Of a DNA stretch of 64,000 nucleotides, positions 5,315 through 11,774 are shown one piece after another. The notes beneath the pieces are model-generated. The model ran no database searches and was not told the DNA's origin. It was given only the letters and a program-made list of their open reading frames with translations. The number at the start of each line of letters is the position of its first letter. Positions within the stretch are counted from its first letter, which is position 1. This DNA comes from a virus. Position numbers and translations under genes: made by a program. The stretch lies in IMG/VR virus record IMGVR_UViG_3300042691_008527, positions 1-64,000 of that record. The stretch is one strand, 5' to 3'.

Positions 5315-5344
5315 TTGACCAGCAAAAAGAGGGTGTGCTAAGAT
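5315..5344 (+). promoter_or_regulatory. Rightward early promoter, TTGACC-N18-TAAGAT
   Basis: TTGACC at 5315-5320 and TAAGAT at 5339-5344 with an 18-base spacer and TGTGC before the -10. Drives the operon 5373-5888. Confidence 0.7.
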
Positions 5345-5372
5345 TCACCCATTGAAAGAAAGGAGTCATCAA

Positions 5373-5600
5373 ATGTATGACTACGCAGAAGAAATCAGAA
5401 GCGATGTTCGCTATTATCATGGTGAGCGATTCGCACCAAAGAATCCACCTAAGGATTACAAGAAAGAAATCGCAGAGGCTATCGCAGTAACAGATGCGAT
5501 GACGCAAGATGAGAGAAATGCGATTCGCTATCTCTCAGAGAATAACAGAGAAGAGTTACACGCTCTCTATGTGCGAGTGAAAGAAAGGGCAGGTCTATAA
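5373..5600 (+). CDS. Early hypothetical protein (75 aa)
   Basis: MYDYAEEIRSDVRYYHGERF at the N-terminus, a Lys-rich middle, then two helices with TQDERNAIRYLSENNREEL. Start ATG 5373 has AAAGGAG at 7-base spacing; the open frame reaches a TTG at 5352 that lacks a site. All-helical and charged; could bind DNA or protein. Not recognised. First gene of the only rightward early operon. Confidence 0.75.
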   Translation: MYDYAEEIRSDVRYYHGERFAPKNPPKDYKKEIAEAIAVTDAMTQDERNAIRYLSENNREELHALYVRVKERAGL

Positions 5601-5601
5601 C

Positions 5602-5709
5602 ATGGCTAAGTGCTCAATGTGTGGGGGTAGTGGTAGAATCTATTACTACCTAGCAGGAGAACATGAAGTCACACCTTGTGACCATGTAGCAGAAAGGAAA
5701 ACAAAGTGA
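5602..5709 (+). CDS. CxxCxGSG zinc-finger-like small protein (35 aa)
   Basis: MAKCSMCGGSGRIYYYLAGE then HEVTPCDHVAERKTK. CSMCGGSG is a DnaJ-type zinc-finger half; C26 and H28 may complete the site. Similar tiny proteins occur in actinophage early regions. The start lies one base after the upstream stop. Confidence 0.7.
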   Translation: MAKCSMCGGSGRIYYYLAGEHEVTPCDHVAERKTK

Positions 5710-5888
5710 GACTACGGATTACTAACATGGCAGGCGATACGCACGACATGGAAATGAAATCAAAAGAAGAGGTTAGTTATTTTATTGAGATGTATCGCAA
5801 GAACCTGCGAAGAAATCAAAGAGTAAAAGTTACTTGCGATATTCTAGGTATTGACGGATACTTACAAGGAACGCTAACTAATCGCTAG
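5706..5888 (+). CDS. Early hypothetical protein (60 aa), GTG start
   Basis: GTG at 5706 overlaps the previous stop (GTGA) and has AGAAAGGAAAACAAA upstream, so GTG rather than the internal ATG is the likely start. MRLRITNMAGDTHDMEMKSK, a helix EVSYFIEMYRKNL, and a beta-rich end (VKVTCDILGIDGYLQGTL). Followed directly by the terminator at 5897. Not recognised. Confidence 0.7.
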   Translation: MRLRITNMAGDTHDMEMKSKEEVSYFIEMYRKNLRRNQRVKVTCDILGIDGYLQGTLTNR

Positions 5889-5896
5889 ATAAATAA

Positions 5897-5940
5897 AGTG
5901 AGCACATCTCAGACAGTGTGCTCACTATTTTTTTTATTTT
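5897..5940 (+). terminator. Strong intrinsic terminator of the rightward early operon
   Basis: AGTGAGCACA (5897-5906) and TGTGCTCACT (5917-5926) form a perfect 10-base stem with a 10-base loop, followed by a long T-rich tract. Confidence 0.9.
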
Positions 5941-6025
5941 ATTTTTTTCAAAACATGCATCATACATCTTAGAAAAATATTCAGATTTTGGTAAAACCAA
6001 AAAATAAAAATTTTTTCAGATTTCA

Positions 6026-6412
6026 CTAAAGTGGAAGATGTCCGCTTTGCTCAAGGACAAACCCATTAGCCCTATCGAACAGCTCATAATCAAGCTCTAC
6101 AATATTAAAAGCCTTTGCGAACTCTTCAAAAACAATCGGTACATCTAAAGCACCACATGTATAAAGATCGAACTGAACTAACGAAGGATCTCCCTCATCC
6201 CAAATATGAAATGCAATGTGGCTAGTCTCAATCATGACAATAGCCGTAAGACCACGATTTCCTTCTTTGTCGACATAGCTAGCAAATGGACCCTTAATAA
6301 TCTTCATATCAATTTTCTCAACTAGGCGGGTAAGGAAATCAATAGCCTCTTCCTCTGATCGCATAGGATTATGCACCTTAGCATTAACAAGCAGGTGTTT
6401 GTGAAATAACAT
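6026..6412 (-). CDS. speD: SpeD-like pyruvoyl decarboxylase (AdoMet decarboxylase family), 128 aa
   Basis: Family resemblance to class 1b S-adenosylmethionine decarboxylase, a self-cleaving pyruvoyl enzyme that makes decarboxylated AdoMet for spermidine. IETSHIAFHIW (61-71) aligns with the ESH..IH cleavage segment: S64 would become the pyruvoyl group, H69 matches the processing histidine, and C86 in DLYTCG the catalytic cysteine. Unlike typical members, the residue before the serine is Thr63 rather than Glu, and two extra residues lie between S64 and C86. Some SpeD relatives decarboxylate ornithine or arginine instead, so the substrate is open. ATG 6412 follows AGAGGAGAGAT. Single-gene leftward unit. 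Confidence 0.85.
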   Translation of the reverse strand: MLFHKHLLVNAKVHNPMRSEEEAIDFLTRLVEKIDMKIIKGPFASYVDKEGNRGLTAIVMIETSHIAFHIWDEGDPSLVQFDLYTCGALDVPIVFEEFAKAFNIVELDYELFDRANGFVLEQSGHLPL

Positions 6413-6438
6413 ATCTCTCCTCTGTTTGACGAATTACC

Positions 6439-6467
6439 ATTATAGCGTATATGATAGAATAAAACAA
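6439..6467 (-). promoter_or_regulatory. Promoter for the SpeD-like gene, TTGTTT-N17-TATAAT
   Basis: TTGTTT at 6462-6467 and TATAAT at 6439-6444 on the minus strand with a 17-base spacer. The -35 overlaps the first base of the divergent FkbM gene, so the two promoters physically overlap. Confidence 0.7.
6453..6460 (+). promoter_or_regulatory. Extended -10 promoter for the FkbM gene (predicted leaderless)
   Basis: TGATAGAAT (TGN plus TAGAAT, hexamer 6455-6460) is followed by six bases and then ATG 6467, so transcription would begin at or next to the start codon. No Shine-Dalgarno sequence is present. Confidence 0.55.
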
Positions 6468-7111
6468 TGTTTGTCCATGCAGAGTTTGCTAATAAATATT
6501 ATAAAATTTTAAATAGAATAAAGCCAGACGTTGCTATTGAAATTGGAGCATATGATGGAGAATTTTCTCAATATATGGCAACCGTTATTGATCCTAAAAA
6601 TGTTTGGGCATTTGAAGCAAATCCAGATACTTACAACAAATACAAAGATTCTTTATATCATATAAATTATATAAATATAGCTATATCTGACAAACAAGAA
6701 GAAACTGCTTTATATATAGTAGATACTGAAGAAATATGGGCTCCTGGAGCGGTAAGTATTAAAAATAGAAATGATGGACAACAAGAAAAAATAATATCTT
6801 TAATACAAACAAACACATTGGATAGTTTTGTAAAAGAAAATAATATCTCAGGAAATATATCATTATGGGTAGATGTCGAAGGTGCAAATAAAGAAGTTTT
6901 ATTAGGATCTATTGAAACACTAAAAAATGTAACATCAATATATATCGAAGTAGAAACATATGAATTTTGGAAGAACATATGGTTTAAAGATGATGTTTTA
7001 AACTTTTTGCAAGGATATAATTTTACTGCAATAGATCAGTCTACTGACTGGAAGCAGCATGATGTAATTTTTATTAGAAATGACTATTTAGAAATGGCAG
7101 GGTATAAATGA
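6467..7111 (+). CDS. FkbM-family SAM-dependent methyltransferase (214 aa)
   Basis: Probable O-methyltransferase acting on sugars or small molecules. IEIGAYDGEFS (24-34) is the SAM-binding motif I, FEANP (49-53) the second SAM-contact region, TLDSF (117-121) and LWVDVEGANKEVL (133-145) the FkbM signature. Length is normal for the family. The ATG lies six bases after a TGATAGAAT box, so the mRNA is probably leaderless. Its stop overlaps the start of the glycosyltransferase gene (ATGA), implying joint expression. The pair is unusually AT-rich and may have been acquired. Targets could be virion glycans, host wall glycans or modified DNA; the sequence does not decide. Confidence 0.85.
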   Translation: MFVHAEFANKYYKILNRIKPDVAIEIGAYDGEFSQYMATVIDPKNVWAFEANPDTYNKYKDSLYHINYINIAISDKQEETALYIVDTEEIWAPGAVSIKNRNDGQQEKIISLIQTNTLDSFVKENNISGNISLWVDVEGANKEVLLGSIETLKNVTSIYIEVETYEFWKNIWFKDDVLNFLQGYNFTAIDQSTDWKQHDVIFIRNDYLEMAGYK

Positions 7112-7839
7112 TCTCAAAGTTAGAGGGCATGCCAAAAATAGTTTACATAAACATATATTCACAATATAAAAGACGTGAACATATGGAGTCTATGTTTGCA
7201 AAGTATCAGATAGATGACTATCAACACTTTAATGCTATAACTCCATCAAAATCTCATCATCAATATTTAAACAAGGGGGAGTTTGGATGCATGCTTTCCC
7301 ACTTGATGATCATATCTGACTTTTATAAAAATAGCCCAGATGATATGTTGATCGTAATGGAAGATGATGTTGATATTTCTAGCATAGATAATTGGGATTT
7401 TTCTTGGCGGGAATTCATAGAGGCAATGCCTAACTTTGAAATATTACAACTTATTAGAAACCAAGAACACCAACAATACGCCAAACTCAAACAATGGCAT
7501 TGGAGAGATAAATCAACAGCTGGATATCTAATCACAAAAGACTATGCTAAAAAAATATATGATATGTACATGTATTCTCAAAAAAATTTGTCGGGGTTTC
7601 CAAATCTCCATGACGATCCTGAATTTCCATGGACACACAAAGTAGGCCCAGTAGCCGATTATGCTCTATATAAAAACTTTAACTCTTGGTCAATAGGTAT
7701 TTTTACTTACCTATTAAATACTGAAATAGGCTGGAGTTCTACATCTCCTGATAAAGAACCACCCAATTGGCTTGTCAAATATAACACTGAAATAAACGAA
7801 TATTGGTCAAAGCCACATAGCCTCAAAGATATTTTATAA
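7108..7839 (+). CDS. Glycosyltransferase family 25-like protein (243 aa)
   Basis: GT25 (LPS-biosynthesis type) features: N-terminal PKIVYINIYSQYKRREHM, GEFGCMLSHLMII (58-70) and the metal/nucleotide-sugar site IVMEDDVDIS (82-91). Such enzymes transfer galactose, glucose or similar sugars to glycans or proteins. Overlaps the FkbM gene by four bases; with it forms a two-gene glycan-modifying cassette. The appendage genes start about 0.9 kb downstream, so decoration of virion proteins is attractive but unproven. AT-rich like its partner. Ends against the convergent zinc-binding gene with no terminator between them. Confidence 0.8.
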   Translation: MISKLEGMPKIVYINIYSQYKRREHMESMFAKYQIDDYQHFNAITPSKSHHQYLNKGEFGCMLSHLMIISDFYKNSPDDMLIVMEDDVDISSIDNWDFSWREFIEAMPNFEILQLIRNQEHQQYAKLKQWHWRDKSTAGYLITKDYAKKIYDMYMYSQKNLSGFPNLHDDPEFPWTHKVGPVADYALYKNFNSWSIGIFTYLLNTEIGWSSTSPDKEPPNWLVKYNTEINEYWSKPHSLKDIL

Positions 7840-8001
7840 TTACCATTTCCCAATAGGACAATGAGAGTTTTCTAGACGTGTTTTGATTTTCATAAAGCAC
7901 CCGCACTTTTTACAGACTTCTTTGCGTTTATTAAAAAATGGGCATTCACGACATATTTGCATACGCCTATCAAATTCTTCTTCAGATATTTCTTTGCCCA
8001 T
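7840..8001 (-). CDS. Small zinc-binding protein, CxxCP...CxxCGCFM type (53 aa), copy 1
   Basis: CRECPFFNKRKEVCKKCGCF followed by MKIKTRL and HCPIGKW near the C-terminus: six cysteines fit two zinc sites. Paralogue of 16174-16407. The ATG at 8001 was chosen over the upstream in-frame ATG at 8037 because TATAAT lies at 8009-8014, seven bases before it, predicting a leaderless mRNA. Similar short proteins accompany structural genes in many phages; function unknown. Confidence 0.75.
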   Translation of the reverse strand: MGKEISEEEFDRRMQICRECPFFNKRKEVCKKCGCFMKIKTRLENSHCPIGKW

Positions 8002-8008
8002 ATGTTTA

Positions 8009-8014
8009 ATTATA
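8009..8014 (-). promoter_or_regulatory. -10 box TATAAT, predicted leaderless transcript
   Basis: TATAAT on the minus strand, seven bases upstream of ATG 8001. No Shine-Dalgarno sequence in between. Confidence 0.55.
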
Positions 8015-8041
8015 GCGGATACTGAGAATACTAACAAATAC

Positions 8042-8079
8042 TAGACCATGTTTGTATGTTTCATACATGTATTGGTCTA
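8042..8079. promoter_or_regulatory. Large inverted repeat between divergent genes
   Basis: TAGACCATGTTTGTATG and CATACATGTATTGGTCTA form an imperfect hairpin around TTT. It sits between the divergent genes at 8001 (left) and 8150 (right). Without a T-tract on either strand it looks more like an operator or bidirectional RNA element than a terminator. Confidence 0.5.
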
Positions 8080-8133
8080 TGGGGTGTTTGGTGTTCTATT
8101 TAGCGCTTCGCTTTAAATTCCCGCATAAAAAAA

Positions 8134-8142
8134 TGCTATAAT
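8134..8142 (+). promoter_or_regulatory. Extended -10 promoter TGCTATAAT, leaderless
   Basis: Seven bases separate the box from ATG 8150; no -35 or Shine-Dalgarno sequence is evident. Confidence 0.65.
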
Positions 8143-8149
8143 ATTGCTT

Positions 8150-8446
8150 ATGTCCGTCAACGAATGGCTAGGCGTAATCATAAGTGTGATGTCAATCATA
8201 GGATCCTTTGTATTGGCCATACGTTGGCTTGTAAAGCACTATTTCGAGGAGATGCGGGCGGAACTTAAACCCAACTCGGGAAAGAGCCTTAAAGACCAAG
8301 TAAGCCGTTTAGAAGAACGTGTCAATGAAGCTGAATATCTTCGCCGAGACATGAATGAAAAAATTGACAAAATGTATTTGATTTTGATTGACTATATCGC
8401 TGGACAAAATTCTAAGAAACGATCTAAATCTAAATCTGAATTCTAG
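8150..8446 (+). CDS. Membrane-anchored coiled-coil protein (98 aa)
   Basis: MSVNEWLGVIISVMSIIGSF and onward forms one N-terminal transmembrane helix (about residues 6-28). A basic stretch, then LKDQVSRLEERVNEAEYLRR and DMNEKIDKMYLILIDYI make a coiled coil, and the tail is Lys/Ser-rich. The layout (short outer N-terminus, one helix, cytoplasmic coiled coil) would fit a holin-like or membrane-tethered accessory protein. It is not close to the endolysin, so a lysis role is only a guess. The leaderless promoter at 8134 fixes the start; a TTG two codons earlier is rejected. Confidence 0.7.
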   Translation: MSVNEWLGVIISVMSIIGSFVLAIRWLVKHYFEEMRAELKPNSGKSLKDQVSRLEERVNEAEYLRRDMNEKIDKMYLILIDYIAGQNSKKRSKSKSEF

Positions 8447-8699
8447 TATATACTATATATAAGATATATAGATATTATATATATTAGATATATCTTTTAT
8501 CTTTATATATTTAAATTATACACATTGATTTGATAGTTGTCAAGTTTTAATACCTTTTGAACTATAACGATTTGATAAACTTTTATATACTTGTACCTTT
8601 TGTCCTATTATGATATAATTTCTTAGTTGGCCCCTGAGTCTCTACCCCACCCCTCTGCAGCTCAGGGGCTGACCTTTATTATGGTATAATTTTCACATA
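8447..8699. promoter_or_regulatory. AT-rich spacer with hairpin and two extended -10 promoters
   Basis: No gene seen. After an almost pure A/T tract (8447-8520) come TGATATAAT at 8611-8619, then a hairpin GCCCCTGAG (8630-8638) / CTCAGGGGC (8661-8669), and a second promoter TGGTATAAT at 8682-8690, nine bases before ATG 8700. The first promoter would put the hairpin near the 5' end of its transcript, either as an attenuating/terminating element or as a short RNA. Confidence 0.5.
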
Positions 8700-9116
8700 A
8701 TGTCATGTGCAACATGCCCCCCAGATATTGAAAAAATTGGTGCTAATCCATCAAATATTCAGTGGTGCGTAGTTCGTGGCGATACCGCAACTTTAAGAAT
8801 TGACTTTGTTGAAGATGATGAGGTTACTTATTTAGATACTTCGACTTGGTCCTATGATGCTACAGCATATGATCCATCTACAGATATTTCTTTTACTTTG
8901 ACTACAGAAGATGAACCAGGATATGTTTTAATTACCGCTCCAGCTAGTATGACTGAAGACTGGGGAAATATATATTCTTCAGTTGTAGCAGAACTTATTT
9001 TTGATTTACAGGTAACAATACCATCTGACCTTATTGGAGGTCTAGATACAATTTGGACCCCAGTTATTGGTACAATATCAGTACTAGGTGATGTTACTCT
9101 AGGAGGAAGTTTATGA
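8700..9116 (+). CDS. Virion appendage protein with BppU-like N-terminal motif (138 aa)
   Basis: Begins MSCATCPPDIEKIGANPSNI. The segment VVRGDTATLRIDF (24-36) is like the R-G-D-T/S motif at the start of phage baseplate/upper-fibre adaptor domains; a similar segment YYRGDTFQFIVRP occurs in the protein at 12659-13003. The remainder is beta-rich. Likely an adaptor that links a fibre to the tail or baseplate. Predicted nearly leaderless from TGGTATAAT (8682-8690). Overlaps the collagen-like gene by four bases. Confidence 0.65.
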   Translation: MSCATCPPDIEKIGANPSNIQWCVVRGDTATLRIDFVEDDEVTYLDTSTWSYDATAYDPSTDISFTLTTEDEPGYVLITAPASMTEDWGNIYSSVVAELIFDLQVTIPSDLIGGLDTIWTPVIGTISVLGDVTLGGSL

Positions 9117-9958
9117 CAGTTATAAAAGTTGTTCCAATGCCAGGAGTTGAGGGTCCACAGGGACCAGTAGGTGCAACAGGTGCCACTGGTGCTACAGGTC
9201 CACAAGGAGCAACAGGGGCTACGGGTACAGCTGCCACAATAAGCGTTGGGTCTGTTACAACTGGAGCGCCTGGATCTTCTGCAACAGTAACAAATGTTGG
9301 AACATCTAGTGCTGCAGTATTTAATTTTTCAATACCACAAGGAGATACTGGCGCAACAGGTGCAACTGGAGCAACAGGTGCAACTGGCCCTGCTCCCTGG
9401 ACTTTAATTGGTGCATACGATAATGGATATAGTTATAACATTGGTGATGCAGTAACTTATCAAGGTGGATTTTATTATAGAACTGGTAATCCATTGAACC
9501 CAGGATATCCACCAACACCAGGCTCTATAAACGCATCATGGACTCCAGTTGCAGATAGGGGAGAGCAGGGAATACAAGGAATACAGGGAATACAGGGAAA
9601 TACTGGTCCACAAGGTGCAACTGGGAATGTTTTTGCATATACAATTAATTCACAAACTGGAGTATCATATACCGCACAATCTGGTGATGAGCAAGCAATT
9701 ATTAGAATGAATAACGGTTCTCCAAATGTTGTTTATATACCAACAAATACAACTTGGCCAGTAGCAATAGGATCATCTATAACTGTAGTTAGAACTGGTT
9801 CAGGATCTACTAAAATTCAAGCAACAACTCCAGGAACTACAACTATTGTTTCTACTGGTGCTACCGCTGCACAACCAGCAGCTAGGGCTCAGTACTCTTT
9901 TATGACAGCTGTAAAAGTTGAAAGCGATGTTTGGTACGTTACTGGAGACATTTCTTAA
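9113..9958 (+). CDS. Collagen-like tail fibre protein (281 aa)
   Basis: Gly-X-Y repeats near residues 9-40 (PQGPVGATGATGATGPQGAT), again around 82-98 and 147-168 (QGIQGIQGIQG), separated by compact beta domains; one contains YNIGDAVTYQGGFYY, resembling a small carbohydrate-binding domain. Collagen-like segments form trimeric rods in phage fibres. Start has GGAGGAAGTTT upstream and overlaps the preceding stop. The C-terminal part (about 175-281) is a beta-rich tip domain. A surface appendage is likely. Confidence 0.85.
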   Translation: MTVIKVVPMPGVEGPQGPVGATGATGATGPQGATGATGTAATISVGSVTTGAPGSSATVTNVGTSSAAVFNFSIPQGDTGATGATGATGATGPAPWTLIGAYDNGYSYNIGDAVTYQGGFYYRTGNPLNPGYPPTPGSINASWTPVADRGEQGIQGIQGIQGNTGPQGATGNVFAYTINSQTGVSYTAQSGDEQAIIRMNNGSPNVVYIPTNTTWPVAIGSSITVVRTGSGSTKIQATTPGTTTIVSTGATAAQPAARAQYSFMTAVKVESDVWYVTGDIS

Positions 9959-10872
9959 TGCAATCAATTATAGGAATTAACTCTGCATCATTTAGAGTTC
10001 CACCTAAACCAATAGTTACAGGTGGAACTTTATATTCTGATTCTACATATTATTATAGAAAGTTTACTTCTTCAGGAACTTTAACAGTATCAGAAGTGCC
10101 ATTATCACCAATAGATATTATTCTAATTGGAGGTGGTGGTGGAAGCTCCTCTGGTGGTGGAGGTGGTGGTGGAATTTATGATCCAGTAGCACTTGATTCC
10201 TATACTATTACTGTACCAATAGGATCTACAACTGTAACTATTGGTGCTGGAGGAGCTGTTCAGTCAAAGGGTGGAGATACTTCCTGCCCAGTGTTAAGAA
10301 ATGGTGGACTTCCATTACCTAATCCAGCTTATGGTGGTGGTCAAGGTGGTCTAAGGCTTGGCCCAAGACCATCTTCAACTAATATTGGAGGTGGAGGTGG
10401 CGGAGGTAATGGGTATCTTGGTGGTTTTAGAGGTTATGGTCAAGGAGCTAGTGGAGCTTTTGGAGCAAGTGATTATGCCTATGGTGGTGGTGGCGGCGGA
10501 GGATGGCTTTGTGCACAAGATGGTGGAACAACAACCACTGTAGATGGATATAATGTTCAAGGATCAAAAGGTGGTGATGGATGTAATGCATATGCAACTT
10601 GGGCATCTGTAACATCTTCTGGAGCAGATGGTGGATATTTTGCTGGAGGTGGATCTGGTGGAAATGCTGATTATAATTTATTTAAAGCTCTTGCTGGAGG
10701 ACTAGGTGGTGGTGGCGGTGCATCAAGTGGTAGAGGGAACTATTCTCAAGCTGGAATAGCTAATACTGGCGGTGGTGGCGGAGGAATTATATCTTGGCTA
10801 AATGGAGGTACTGGACAACCTGGTGGATCAGGAATTGTAATTATTAGATATCTTAAATCATTAGTTGACTAA
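9958..10872 (+). CDS. Glycine-rich appendage protein (304 aa)
   Basis: A short N-terminal domain (YYYRKFTSSGTLTVSEVPLS), then ILIGGGGGSS and a long poly-glycine-rich region ending SGIVIIRYLK. The Y/F-x-F-T-S-S-G-T opening and V-I-I-R-Y close are hallmarks of the glycine-rich fibre domain found in many aquatic phages. Five more copies of this domain occur in the window. The start overlaps the upstream stop (TAATG). The glycine-rich sheet is thought to form a sandwich of polyglycine helices; receptor binding is inferred. Confidence 0.8.
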   Translation: MQSIIGINSASFRVPPKPIVTGGTLYSDSTYYYRKFTSSGTLTVSEVPLSPIDIILIGGGGGSSSGGGGGGGIYDPVALDSYTITVPIGSTTVTIGAGGAVQSKGGDTSCPVLRNGGLPLPNPAYGGGQGGLRLGPRPSSTNIGGGGGGGNGYLGGFRGYGQGASGAFGASDYAYGGGGGGGWLCAQDGGTTTTVDGYNVQGSKGGDGCNAYATWASVTSSGADGGYFAGGGSGGNADYNLFKALAGGLGGGGGASSGRGNYSQAGIANTGGGGGGIISWLNGGTGQPGGSGIVIIRYLKSLVD

Positions 10873-10877
10873 TAATA

Positions 10878-10886
10878 TGTTATAAT
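10878..10886 (+). promoter_or_regulatory. Extended -10 promoter TGTTATAAT, leaderless
   Basis: Six bases from ATG 10893; no Shine-Dalgarno sequence. Confidence 0.65.
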
Positions 10887-10892
10887 AAGTTT

Positions 10893-11162
10893 ATGGCCAG
10901 TACAAAAACAGTTACAATTACATCTACAGCACCAGTAATCCTTACTCCAGCAGCAGTTCATTCTGGCGTTGATATTACTATACAAAATCAAGGTAGTGCA
11001 GATATCTATGTTGGCACATCGTCAGTTACAAGTACAAGTTACGGAGTTAAACTTGCTAGCGGCTCTGGACTTGGACTTACTGTTCCAGCAAGAGATGAAG
11101 TTTATGCAATTACAGCATCTGGAACAGCTACTGTAACAGTCTTGACGATGGGGCTACCATAA
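10893..11162 (+). CDS. Small beta-rich virion protein (89 aa)
   Basis: Thr/Ser/Val-rich: MASTKTVTITSTAPVILTPA, then VDITIQNQGSADIYVG and VYAITASGTATVTVL. The pattern resembles small Ig-like or jelly-roll decoration proteins. It lacks cysteines and charged clusters. Lies in the appendage cluster, one base before the next gene. Exact position on the virion unknown. Confidence 0.65.
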   Translation: MASTKTVTITSTAPVILTPAAVHSGVDITIQNQGSADIYVGTSSVTSTSYGVKLASGSGLGLTVPARDEVYAITASGTATVTVLTMGLP

Positions 11163-11163
11163 A

Positions 11164-11766
11164 ATGGGTCAAATATACGGTCCTAGTGCACAACAAATTA
11201 TTGCAACAATTGTTGATAGCGCCCCAGCAACACTAGATACACTTAAAGAAATTGCAGATTCTATAAATGATGATGCTAACTTTGCAGTTACTGTTACAAA
11301 TGATTTAGCATTAAAAGCTCCATTAGCTTCGCCAACATTTACTGGATCTCCAAGTCTTACTGGTACAACATCAGTTCAACAGCTTTTAGAGAAAGCAACT
11401 GTGTCTGCAACAGCAGCAAACGGTACAATAAATTATGATTTGCTAACAAATGGATCCGTTACATACTACACATCTGATGCTGCTGGTAACTGGACATTGA
11501 ATGTTCGTGGAAATAGCACAACAAAATTAAATGCCTTAATGACTACTAACCAATCATTAACAATAGCATTTTTAGTAACAAATGGAGTATCAGCAAAATA
11601 TCAAACAGCTTTTCAGATTGATGGTGCACCTGTATCTCCAAAATGGCAAGGTGGAGCTGCCCCAACCTCTGGTAATGCAAGTGCTATAGATGTTTATTCA
11701 ATTACAATTATTAAAACAGCTGATACTACTTTTACTGTATTAGCGTCTCAAGTTAAATTTGCTTAG
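11164..11766 (+). CDS. Tail fibre protein with LKEIADSIND / APLASPTFTG repeats (200 aa)
   Basis: LDTLKEIADSINDDANF (24-40) and LALKAPLASPTFTG are motifs widespread in tail-fibre and short-fibre shaft regions, where they form trimeric beta-structure. The C-terminal 130 residues are a beta-rich tip. A single base separates the start from the upstream stop, so translation is probably by re-initiation. Confidence 0.75.
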   Translation: MGQIYGPSAQQIIATIVDSAPATLDTLKEIADSINDDANFAVTVTNDLALKAPLASPTFTGSPSLTGTTSVQQLLEKATVSATAANGTINYDLLTNGSVTYYTSDAAGNWTLNVRGNSTTKLNALMTTNQSLTIAFLVTNGVSAKYQTAFQIDGAPVSPKWQGGAAPTSGNASAIDVYSITIIKTADTTFTVLASQVKFA

Positions 11767-11774
11767 GAGATTAT

